A DNA stretch of 64,000 bases from Zygaena filipendulae (Eukaryota > Arthropoda > Insecta > Lepidoptera > Zygaenidae): positions 7,780,001 to 7,844,000 of the forward strand of contig OU015649.1 of assembly GCA_907165275.2 (NCBI GenBank), written 5' to 3'. Below are positions 1 to 10,592 of this stretch, one piece after another (positions within the stretch are counted from its first letter, which is position 1; every line of letters begins with the position of its first letter). Below the pieces are notes generated by a model that saw only the letters and a program-made list of their open reading frames with translations, ran no database searches and was not told where the DNA came from. A program made the translations under genes and the position numbers.

Positions 1-7
1 GAATTAC

Positions 8-178
8 ACTAAGTAAAACAGAACCATAAAGCGTTTAATACATTTATTTTCTTTACGTTAATGAATGTTTTTGTGCGTGCGTTTGTGTGCGAAAATCACC
101 CGGCGACACTGGTTTTCATCTGTTTTCATACTAAACTAAGTTGATGTCCCTTCTATCTATTATTTTCTATTCTGTGGA
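8..178. repeat. Interspersed repeat, copy 1 (partner at 62774-62938)
   Basis: AAAGCGTTTAATACATTT and GCGACACTGGTTTTCA..TACTAAACTAAGTTGATGTC are shared, in the same order and orientation, with 62774-62938. I cannot assign it to a family. Confidence 0.75.
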
Positions 179-1812
179 CACGTAGGTGTGGGCGTAGCCC
201 TTGAAATTTCGTACATAGGTCACCTCCAACTTTCAAATTATGTCGACAAAATTGATATTTTAATTCATAATAATATTATTATTATTAATTATTTTTTTCA
301 ATGTGGTGTGTCAGGTTGTGGGTTAAATCATTAACGTTGTATGTATATAATAATATTACAGCGCGCTTTTTTTTTCAGTTACTTTTCTTACACAGACTTA
401 ATAATGCTTGTCCTAATATCATATAGACATGCCAGAATGTCATCAACTATTAAGTATTATTGTTTTATCTCGAGTAGGTTATACCATTATAGCCCATAAT
501 ATGTTATTTGTAATAATGCGACGTTTCCGACAAAGTCGAAGTAAATTAATGTTATATTTAGATTTTAAATACGCATAAATATAGGTTAGGTACGCATACA
601 GGTGTTTGTTTTTTTCAATTAGGTGTTAATGACCAAATCCGAAACTACGAACAATAAATTCTCTAAGGACTCTGGAGATGAGTTCTACACAAGAATTTAA
701 TTACATACCTCCTTCACCGATATGTGTTTAAATAACTGTTTATTTACATTACACAATTACTTCAATATTATATAGCCTATCTACCACTAAATGTTATCTA
801 ATCCAGCATTCATTGTTTTGATTTTTTTATTTTAACAAAAATAATTTTTATAACAAAGTGACAAATATCTATAATTCTAAAATGCAGTTGGGATTCGGGG
901 CCTACTTTCGTTTTATGATCATTGAATTATTTCCACAGATATTTATTGTTTACAATTGTTTGCGATCTAGTTCGTCAGAGGAGACGTTAGTACACAAACC
1001 TACTACTACTTACAAATTTAACATAAATAATTTTGATCATCAGACCCTAATCGAAACGACAACTTATGTAGCATTTGTGCGAGAAATATCCCTAGAGCTA
1101 GAGAGAGCAGACAAAATTCTTATAACTAATCTAGGTAAAATGTATTTATTTAATCTTTAGTTTTCCTGCTTTAGAATACCTACTTCACATTCATTTAAGC
1201 AGAGAGAACCGTCAGCCGACAGGTATTTAATTAAGTTACACGTGTTAGAGGTCCGTAATCAAAATACCGACGCGAAAATCTGCTTCCATAGATTTTAATA
1301 ACGTTAAATGAAATTTTCCATAGGATCACCTTTCACCACGTTATAACCTACTGCAGCGGAGCATTTCTAGTGAACTGTAGAATGTAGATACATATACCTA
1401 ATAAAGTCGGGATTGACAGCATTAGTTGTTGAAACTTAAGGCAGGAAGGTAACCTACCTACCTATAGGTACCTATAGGTACCTATCGACCCGCAATAAAG
1501 TTCAATAATATTTGAAAATGAAATGAGATTTATTAGTTACCTAATAGTAGGCTTCTATATAAATTGTAAACAAAAATTCCAGATTCTTAAAAAAAATTTT
1601 GAATACCTTCGGGAATTGCATTGTATTTTTTGTAAATGTAAGAGGGACAAGAGCGCGCTCTGAAAATTATTTTCTGGACTGTATTACAAAACTAACTGAC
1701 TACCTTTAACTTGGTAAACAGGACAAATTCTGGGAAACCCGAGTGGATGGTGACTCTATACTTGTCGTACACAGTTTGTCAAATGTCTTTGCTGTGTTTC
1801 CTATTGTGGTTT
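179..1812. other. AT-rich intergenic DNA, no gene seen
   Basis: Downstream flank of the dipeptidase gene. A 100-codon plus-strand frame at 858-1160 has no family resemblance. TAGGTACCTA-type short runs cluster at 1455-1490. Confidence 0.5.
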
Positions 1813-1813
1813 C

Positions 1814-1819
1814 TTTATT
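1814..1819 (-). terminator. Polyadenylation signal AATAAA of the dipeptidase gene
   Basis: AATAAA on the minus strand begins five bases after the TAA stop codon at 1824-1826. If used, the 3' UTR is only about 20-30 nt. No better signal was seen immediately downstream. Confidence 0.55.
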
Positions 1820-1823
1820 GCAA

Positions 1824-4800
1824 TTACACATCTTGACTGGAGCAATTTTGAGCATTTTTCGTCCGCGGCGGCACATCCTCGTAGGGTGAGACGTGAGCCG
1901 CAGCCAGTTCTCGGGAGACCCTTTCGCCTGCTCTTAACACTCTTAGGAAGTTCAAACCAGCCAGCTTGCGGAGCTCTTCTATGCTCCAACCTGCCTCCAT
2001 CAGCTCGGCGAACAAGAGCGGATACGAGGATACGTCGTCTAACCCTTTTGGCGTGCTGACGGAAAATATATTACTATTTTAAGTACACAGTATGTTTCAA
2101 TTTTAACATCAATCTATTGAATCATTTTGTGTTTCTAAGTGTGAGTTAATAAATACTCACTGGTTAATGCCGTCGTATCCCGCACCTAATCCAACGCTAT
2201 CTACGCCAGCTACTTCGCGAATGTGATTTATATGTGCTGGAAAATATAGACTTCGTATGAGTGATCATTATCTTAGAATATAAGTTTTAACAGTAAACGA
2301 AGTTTGTTGGGTTTTACAAAAAAAAATACTTAATTAATGTATATAAGCATACATATTTAATGATAATAATGAATGGGTAATGAATTCTGTTATACTAAAT
2401 TCTAACTAATATCTAATATTGATGCGAAAGTTAGTGTGTTTGTTTGTTACCACTCAGCTCCATGCGGCTGAACGGTTTTCCATGAAAGATTTACGCAGGT
2501 GAAGTCCTGAGTTAACAGCTAATGTGCTATATAAGAAGTGACGAAGTCAGTCCTCAATTTCGTAAATATGGAGTGAAACTTGAGTTCAAAAAGAAAGCAT
2601 CCTCATAGGTGATTCGTTTATTGACTAAGTGGATCTGTTAAAAGTCAATAATTTGGAATTATAATATAGTCTATTGTTGATGTTTATTGACAAATTTACC
2701 TATGGCATCCTTAACTGTTGCTGTCTCCCTGCACGTGAGGAACGACGAGTAAAAGTTGACCATGATGAGTCCCTGGTTGGCGGCGAGGAGTCGCAGCACG
2801 CTGTCGGGCACGTTGCGGGTGACGTTGCACAGATTGCGGGCCGACGAGTGGGAGAAGATGAGCGGCGCACGCGAAGCGCCCAGTGCGTCCCGCATGGTGC
2901 GCTCCGACACGTGCGACAGATCCACCAACATGCCCAGCCGGTTCATTTCCTTTATCACTACCTGAATGAAACATGCAGATGCTTATGCGGGTAGCTTTCT
3001 TAAAGTGCGTCACTAAATATTAAAGTCAATTGTGAACCGATCTCCGTCTTCTAACTTAGTCTCAACCCAATATCTTACTGGCGACGAGGATCTAATTTTA
3101 GGTTGGGTTCTACTCGGTACAGGTACTGCCACATGCCTGCTGCAGCTGTACTGAATAAATGAGTAGGTAGTCATTTAGATTAGTCTCTGATTATTGTGAC
3201 TGTGATATTAACATATAGGTACATGGTACAAATAAAATAAGTACCTATATGATTTATAGGTACTGGTATAGTTATTGATGTCGACGTTATACGCAGCGAG
3301 TGGTTTCAACAAAAGGAAAAATATTTCGGAAAGTATCGTTGTAACGGAACAAAGAGACCATACCGCGAGCATCACGAGTTCGCACAAAGCAAAATACTGT
3401 GGCACCGCAGGATGTTTATGATTATGGCGCACTCATTCTACACAACGTCTCAATCCTTGCGATTTTGTGTTGAGCTGTCGCTTGTTTACTCGAAAGTAAA
3501 GCGAAGTAAGCTATCGAGAACGGTTGATTAAATAAGTGATGAATACGAAAACTGGGTTATTGAGGTAGGTACGAGATGTGTAGGTACGTCTTGATTTAAC
3601 TTTGCTAAGTTATATATCTGCTCTATAGTTACTTTTAATCTATAAAGATCACGTAATCGTAATGACATATTCGAAATGAATCTAAATAACACAGGTATAG
3701 GTATATTATAGTAACGTATTGTAATATTTACATTGGCTATTCTACATTAAGAATACGTTTACTAAATATGTAACCGCCGCACTCAGAGTCGACTTTAATG
3801 ATTACTTAGTTAAGTATAGATTTTTAAAACAGAACTGCCGCAATCAGACAAGTTTAATAAATTTATGTTAATTGGCATTTAACTAATTAAGTTACATCTC
3901 ATTAAATGCCAATTAACATTAATTTACTGAACATCTCTGATTGCGGCAATTTCGTTTTAAAAATCCATACTTAACTAAGTAATCATTAAAGTCGACTCTG
4001 AGTGCGGCCGTAAGTCTTTTAAACTCTGTGTACTAGTTTTAGTCATTGTGACTGGGAATAAATATTTTTATTATTATTATTTCACATGCCCATATAAGCA
4101 CGGAGTGATATACCTATTTAAATGTATAGAGTAACGTATATCTATCATGAAAAATCTTAGCTAGTGCACGTAGTGTGTCGTTAACACAACCCTATTCGAG
4201 CAGTTTTTATCACCTTCATAACTAGCTACGTTCTCGTTTAAAAAAAGTTTATGATACCTACTAAATTTTATAAAAGCATTAAATCAGACAGTAAGATATA
4301 GGGGTTCAAAGTGTGTATACATTTTACCCACCACTCCGTACCCATTGACTCCCTGACTCATCTATCAATGTTATAAAAACCCTTTGCATGGAGTTCGAGA
4401 CTTAAAATTTGGCATGATGAAATGTCTTTGTGTTAATAAAAAGTAAAGGATTTATTTTTGCTGATTTACAATTTCAATTTGGATTTATTCTCAATATTGC
4501 ATAGTTAACATGAAAATCAATATTGTAAAAAATAAACGAGGGCCCACAGAAAACTTAAATGTAGAAAGGCCAATTTCCATCTCCAAAAAGTTTATTGAGT
4601 GTGTACAGTGAGATCAAAATTACCTTTATTCACATTTTTTTCTTGTTTATTATTTCACTAACTTATAAATTATGATAGCTTAAATATCACATCGCGTTGT
4701 ATTAAATATTTTCTGGTACATATATGTAATAACTTTGACTGTAGGCAAGCGCCGGGCAATTTCCTGAATCTAAATTGGCTTGCCTACACATATCAAAACT

Positions 4801-6786
4801 TGGAGAAATTTTTACATCCTATTCTTTTTAAAGCCTTTAATAAAACACTAAAAGTTTAATTTTAACTCGTTACAATCAGTTCTAAGACAATTATAAGAAA
4901 GTTTAAGATAAAAAGGGTTAATTTTCTTAATCTTAAAAGCTTAAAATAGGCTTATGGAAGTAAGAATATCTCGTAGTCCTTTATATTCCGATAAAAGACT
5001 TTAATTATATTTGCTAAGCTTGCCGCTAACATTTTCAGGATTTAAATGATGATGCTTTATACACTTATACGGCTTCTGCTTTTTTATAAGAGTATTAAGT
5101 AACGCGTACCTATATACTATTATACAACCTAAAGACGCGCGAAAGCCTGAACGAAGCTTCAGCCTCCACGCATTCCGTCTGTTTTGTACTTCGTCATTCC
5201 AACAAAAACAAATTAACAAAACACATCGGCTCACGAGACACCATGCAACGCACACAGTCATTAAGCCTACCTGTTCAAAACAAATTAAAGGCGCAAAAGA
5301 TTGACTTCGCTAGATATTTGTAGATACAGTCAGGGATCTGCATATAATATTTTTGTTTTAAATTGTATTTCATAGCTTAATGTAGATCTGCGATGGTAAC
5401 ATTGCACAGAATGATGAATAAATAATATTAGATAAGTAAAAATCCCAGACATCGGATTTTTTGTGCATGTGGACCTGCCACCAAACTATTTAGTTGCGAG
5501 TACCTACGCTCAATTCAAAGGAAGCGTTTGTAATACCTTTCCAAAAGGAGTGAGTCCACCTCTCGAGAACTGGTCCGGTTTGTCAGCAGAGGCGCACTCC
5601 GCCCAAGGCGTATTGCAGGTGGACGTTAGCGTGAGGTAACGCACTCCCACTTGGTACAGGGTTCGCAGCACGCCCAGGGAACCGGCAATGGCGTGTCCGC
5701 CCTCCACGCCAATCAGCGAACACATGCGATGGTTCGCATGAGCCGATACTATATCTAACAACAAAAATCGTTACTCAGGCATTATTAGATCTTTTTTATG
5801 TGTTACGCAGATTCAAAGTTTACCACTTACCTACTATGGGTTGAATATCCAAAAAGAAAAGAGCCCGAATACCTATTGATCCCACCAAAAACATTTTCTT
5901 GTAAAATGTTGTCAAGACGAGACCGTATGACTAGCACTTTCAAAAAGTTATATCTCATATAGAGCCAAGCTTCCAAGTCTACAAGCTCTAACTCTACAAG
6001 GCCTAACTTCACAAACTCTATCTACACCTTAACCTTAGTCACCTTGTTACCTACTAAATTGCGAATGTTGTTTCACACGTATTATTATTATCGAACAGGC
6101 TTGTCTTAGTTTACCTATAATTAGTTATTAATATAATGCTTTGCCTGTAAGCTGTTGGTGTGCCAATAAAATAAATAAATAAAATATGTGGCTTCATGAG
6201 ATGAAGCTGTGTTTTATATCAGTTCTGAGGCTGAGTTTAGAATGTATCCTTACTAATTATTATAAATTTTGCCATCATGAAATTTTGCATACACGTTGTC
6301 AGGGGTACTTTTTATCCCGGAATTCCCGCGGGAACTCCGAACTTATTGCGGGTGAAACCGCAGGGAACAGCTAGTGTGGGTATAAAAACATTCGTGTTAG
6401 ATAGGTATACCAGTTGCCTGGTACCCATAGTACAAGATCTGTTTAGTTTAGGATCGGGTGGCGCTGTGTGGTAATGTCCAAGCATTTATTATCATAATAT
6501 TACCGTCAGCGGAGGTGCAGAGTGTGAGCTCCGGGTGATACTTGTCCGTGAGCCTCTGAATCAGATCGATTTGTTCGAATGTCAGCTGCACGGCGTCGCG
6601 GTGCTGGGCGTCGCACGGCACGTACGCAGCCCAGAACTGTGGGGATGTCACTATCACATACACTTGATTAAATGTAACGCACGACTTGCAATATGCGGTC
6701 TTAACATGACAGCCCCGCCTGCACTGTACAGTGTACACAATATGTTGTACAAAAATTACAATATTTCGATGTCACGGATTCTCATG

Positions 6787-6824
<38 letters not shown>

Positions 6825-8918
6825 TAAGCTAAAACATTTCAAATGCCATCTACGTACCTACTCATATTTCCCGGGGTAATGAAAAATTAGAAATGTTATA
6901 AATTCCTATAAGAACTATTTGTTCAACCGGTTTTACCGGTATAACTTATATTATATTATACCGTATAAGTAGGATCTTGATATATTATGTTGACCCGGAA
7001 TATGATTTAAGTAAAAGTATTAGGTATAACGGCTTAGCCGTAATTGACATTCTATATATAGTTTGCACGTGCAGGTCACGCCAATTTGATCGACTGACCA
7101 AGTGACATGATGATTCGTTACTTAGTTTGGCAATAGGGGAGCAGATACCTCTTATTAATTAATGTATAGAACGATAAAGATACGAATTATACACCAACTA
7201 ACTGGCATCCCTGGTACTGCACGTGTGGTACTTATTTTACTCAACTAAAACTCAACTCACTAACTTTATTAAAACTCACTCAACTAAATTTATTAAAACA
7301 GCTGAAAAACACAGACTAAGCTTACTTAGCTTTGGGTTATCTTTAGAAGCAGACTTGAAAAACATGTATCTCTAACGAAGACATTCTAAAATAAATCATT
7401 GATCTCTAAGTAGTTTGTGATTTTGTGATACTAATTGACGAAAACCAATCCGCATAGTATTTTACGGCGGAATTCGCTATAGCAAGTTAACACTAGGTAT
7501 CTAATATTATCCTACTAATATTATAAATGTGAAAGTGTGGATGTTTGGATGTTTGTTACTCAATCACGCAAAAACGGCTGAACGGATTTGGATGAAATTT
7601 GGCATGCACGTTGTCAGGGGTACAGAGAAGGACATAGGGTACTTTTTATCCCGGAATTCTCGGGGAACTCCGAAATTACCGCGGGTGAAACCGCGGGGCA
7701 CAGCGAGTATTATATAAATGCACAGTAGCACAACACAATAGGTAGGTAATTTACGATTACCTACTTCATGGAGAGTTATTGCATTTTTATAACACTATTG
7801 TCGGAGAATCTAGAACATAATGAATAAGTAAAATGAAAACATAATGTATAATAAAACAGTGTAGTTAAATAAAATGTGAGCTTATTCTCTCGAGTACCTA
7901 TAACATGCGTAAATGGTTTGTGTAAAAGCTCTCGTGCCGGCGGTGATGCGTTCAGTTTATCTTCATAAAGCCCGCCTTTTCAACCCAAAGTGAAGGTGTA
8001 AAAGTTTAATTCAATGTGCTTATGCTGCCAGTTGCCGGTTTTAGATCTGTCTGTCTATCCGTCATTTTGTCATAGCAGTAAGATGAAATCTGAAATATCT
8101 TTACTTACCTATACTGAATAGAGAGGGTTAATTAAGCAGCAATTGTTGCAAGAAGTAATAGTAAATGATGTAATAGTTAGTAATGAAGTAGAATTAGCAT
8201 TTCATGTCCTTATTAAAACAATACCTATGTAGGAAAAATAAAATAAGACGTTTTTTAAATTTGAAATACATAAATAACAATAAATGTGAAATGTAAAGGG
8301 ACACAATATAATTTATACAACATACATATTTAATTTAGTTCAATTCCTGAAAATTTTGTATGTTTGGGTTGTTAAGTAAATAATAATTTACTCTGCACGC
8401 TCAGCCGGGACGGTCTCTACGCGTGGTTTTTGTATTATATTTCCAACTTTCAACTTGCCTGCGCCGAGACTCGACCCTGTTTCAAGCGTGGCAAATCAGT
8501 GTGACTCCACGAACTTGTTGCCCAAGGGGATATTGTTCTCAAGTCTTCGTCGAATCTTTAACAAACGTAACACAATATAGCTGTAATGTTTATTTTTCTG
8601 AATTTTTTTACAGAATGTTTGGTTTACCACCTAAAATCTTATTCACCTGAAATCTTTAATTCTATTGTGTAAAAACTTTCTTATATTCCAAGGTAAATCG
8701 TTGTGGCCGTCAATGAGTGGCGTTTCGTACAAAAGTTGCTCGGCAAGGCGGAGTCTCTCTTGTAAGGGTGCCCCGGGCGGCGCCCACAGCGCCAGGGGCC
8801 CCGCCACACAGGCTGTCCCAGCCACTAACGCCAAAATCGCCACACAACACCACCGGCGATGCCACGATGAGAAACCTAGACAACAATTAAGGAAACGTTT
8901 AACCCATTTTGTAGGTAC
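1824..8918 (-). CDS. Membrane dipeptidase (peptidase family M19), type II membrane form
   Basis: Zinc dipeptidase of the renal/membrane dipeptidase family. Exons in coding order: 8918 (or 8875)-8647, 8555-8459, 6636-6504, 5754-5537, 2961-2700, 2236-2161, 2055-1824; all junction phases agree, giving 429 residues from 8918. Visible: basic stretch WHRRW, a hydrophobic anchor at residues 24-45, metal ligands in DGHND (His72, Asp74), then [24 protein letters not shown] (bridging Glu), CNTPWAE, VDLSHVS and IFSHSSA (two zinc His), RNVP, and GAGYDGI. The C-terminus ends NCSSQDV with no hydrophobic GPI signal, unlike mammalian DPEP1, so the N-terminal anchor probably holds it in the membrane. The position read LTLTHSC in human DPEP1 is LTLTSTC here. 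There is no in-frame ATG in the first exon shown; the start must lie upstream, possibly in the 11266-12543 exon. Introns hold repeats. Confidence 0.93.
3771..4013. mobile_element. Foldback MITE, nearly full-length inverted repeat
   Basis: Left arm (CCGCCGCACTCAGAGTCGAC..TTAATGATTACTTAGTTAAG) is repeated in reverse at 3930-4013, and inner arms around TTAATTGGCATTTA pair as well, so almost the whole element folds into one hairpin. It lies in a dipeptidase intron; a deleted relative is at 51929-52070. Confidence 0.8.
4046..4082 (+). repeat. LINE 3' tail
   Basis: TGACTGGGAATAAATATTTT followed by an (ATT)n tail, the common form of LINE 3' ends in insects. No coding part is attached. Confidence 0.4.
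6095..6182 (+). repeat. LINE 3' end with (AAAT)n tail
   Basis: GCTTTGCCTGTAAGCTGTTGGTG.. then CCAATAAAATAAATAAATAAAA; a short LINE-like 3' end immediately before a CTAGCTG-family copy. Confidence 0.4.
6248..6374. repeat. CTAGCTG/CCGCGG interspersed repeat (short copy)
   Basis: The family runs from an AT-rich end (TATTATAAATT) through CACGTTGTCAGGGGTAC and TTTTTATCCCGGAATTCCCG to GTGAAACCGC..CAGCTAG. This copy lies in a dipeptidase intron. It resembles SINE-like or Helitron-like elements known only in Lepidoptera; I do not assign the name. Confidence 0.85.
6792..6820. repeat. (CA)n microsatellite
   Basis: About 14 uninterrupted CA units in a dipeptidase intron. Confidence 0.95.
7511..7709. 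repeat. CTAGCTG/CCGCGG interspersed repeat (full copy)
   Basis: Nearly complete: ACTAATATTATAAATGTGAA at one end, CAATCACGCAAAAACGGCTG, CACGTTGTCAGGGGTACAGA, and CCGCGGGTGAAACCGCGGGG at the other. In a dipeptidase intron. Confidence 0.9.
8457..8460 (-). other. Non-canonical GC splice donor (GC-AG intron) in the dipeptidase gene
   Basis: The exon 8555-8459 ends CAG and is followed by GCAAGT, the consensus of GC-AG introns. The reading frame ([17 protein letters not shown]) joins in phase 0 to FWAAYVPC after the acceptor CCCCACAG at 6637-6638. No GT donor nearby keeps the frame and the family's conserved spacing. Confidence 0.8.
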
Positions 8919-9804
8919 CTACGTTATTTCCCTTTTTTCGTTTAGTTTAGTTTTGTTAATATTATGTCGTGGTTTGTGTAAATAAATATTTTTCCATTTT
9001 CATTTCAAATAAAACCAAAACACCTACATATACGTATGTACAAACATACCGTTGATGTAGTAGTTAGCAACCCTGGCTAGAAATATAGATAATATGGAGA
9101 GATGTCTCTGAATCGATCCCCGCTTTAAGATACGCAAACATTTATGTGATGACTGATGAACATTTTATGTTTACCCTGAGTCTGGCTATATAAGTATTAA
9201 ATCAGTTGTTTAGAACCCAGAATACAACCTCTGCCTATTTGGAACCGTGTGTTATTTTCCCAGCAATATTACTGGATGTTATTATTGTACCTAATGGCCC
9301 TTTACTAAAATCGTTATACTTTCTTGACTTTGCCATAGTCGGGTAAAGGTCTGTCATATTTTATCAAGCACTTAAGAAATTGTGATTCTAAGAGAAACAT
9401 AATATGCGGTGAGGCCGCACATTGACGAAAGCAATAAATGTTGGAATGTTGGTACCTGAACTCTGAAGTCACAAATTCATTCAGGTGGATATCAAAGGTA
9501 GGCCTGATGCTCAATGGCATTGTATCAAAATGATACTATACAATATTTCACCCAAGAGAAATTTCCGTAAGTAATCTCATGTGAGGTGATCAGTGTCTCA
9601 ACTACTTACTCAAACAAACTTCTAACAATGTTTTTGGTGTAACTGTTTTGTAGGTTTTCATTCGCGTGTAATTCCGAATCTTCATACTTACCTACTTCAC
9701 TATTTTTAAATGTTTACAAACCTATAAGTGAGAAACTGAGTCAGTATTGTAACGGTCTATCAACGCGCACTACATATTCCTTTTTCTATGACCACTACCT
9801 TTAT

Positions 9805-9930
9805 CTTAATATTTATTTTATTTATTTATTTATTCTTTATTGCACAGTGTGTACAAATGGCGAACTTAATGCCTTGCGGCATTCTCTACCAGTTAACCAT
9901 TGGGCAGACATATGTATACGTAGGCATATG
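9805..9930 (-). repeat. LINE 3' end fragment
   Basis: (ATTT)n then CTTTATTGCACAG..GGCGAACTTAATGCC..GGCATTCTCTACCAG, the 3' UTR pattern of a widespread lepidopteran LINE, here antisense. Confidence 0.6.
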
Positions 9931-10132
9931 TACCTAAAATGTATATATAAGTCAAATCAAAATCGAAATCAGACTCAAATCATTTTCAAGAGTTAGCCTG
10001 CTGGTAAGTATTCTATCTATTGAAGCTAGAATTAAATTTAAATAATATAGTCGTACAAATATTATTGCAAATTTAATAAAAGCTTCTAAAAACGCCACGC
10101 GCCGTCTCAGAGACATTATTATTTATTAATGA

Positions 10133-10326
10133 CTAGCTGTTCCCCGCAGTTTAAAGCGCGTTAATTTCGGAGATCCCGCGGGAATTCTGGGATAAAAGTA
10201 CTCTATATCCTTTTCTGTAGGTACCCCTCACAACGAGCATGCGAAATTTCGTGATGATCGGTGGAGCCGTTAAGGCGTGAAAACGTAACAGACACACAGC
10301 TGGTACTTTTGCATTTATAATATTAC
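10133..10326. repeat. CTAGCTG/CCGCGG interspersed repeat (reverse copy)
   Basis: CTAGCTGTTCCCCGCAG at left to TTTATAATATTACTTA at right, between the dipeptidase membrane-anchor exon and the 10593 exon. Confidence 0.85.
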
Positions 10327-10592
10327 TTATAGTAAGAAAGTAGGGATTCCTTTAGAGGTTCCATTTCCTGTGTGTAATATTGGAAAGTCGAACTGTAGGT
10401 AATCACTAAAATGACTCTGAATGCTGCGGTCTGTCAGTAAAATACATAAAGATTTAAGTAATGTCAAAGTGTAGTTGCTTTCTGATATGAAAACTAAGTG
10501 CATACCTAATGCAGAGTTAGGTAGGTACCTACTTTATGAATTTAATGTGAGGGAGGGGTTTGTGTTGTATTGATTTTCAATGTAAAATATTA

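Larger units (their letters stand above)
8990..10590. other. Non-coding stretch between the anchor exon and the 10593 exon
   Basis: Contains the LINE end and CTAGCTG copy listed above; otherwise AT-rich with no coding exon seen. If the long dipeptidase model is right, this is intron. Confidence 0.5.

Noticed and set aside
858..1160. 100-codon plus-strand frame
   Set aside because: No start ATG is certain, composition matches surrounding AT-rich DNA, and no family features are visible.
2674..2994. Plus-strand frames over the dipeptidase exon
   Set aside because: Shadows of the minus-strand exon 2961-2700, which carries the conserved zinc motifs.
5001..5261. 86-codon minus-strand frame
   Set aside because: Lies in a dipeptidase intron, with no splice sites or homology that would make it an exon.
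6535..6879. 114-codon plus-strand frame with His/Thr repeat
   Set aside because: Antisense to a real exon and running through the CA microsatellite.
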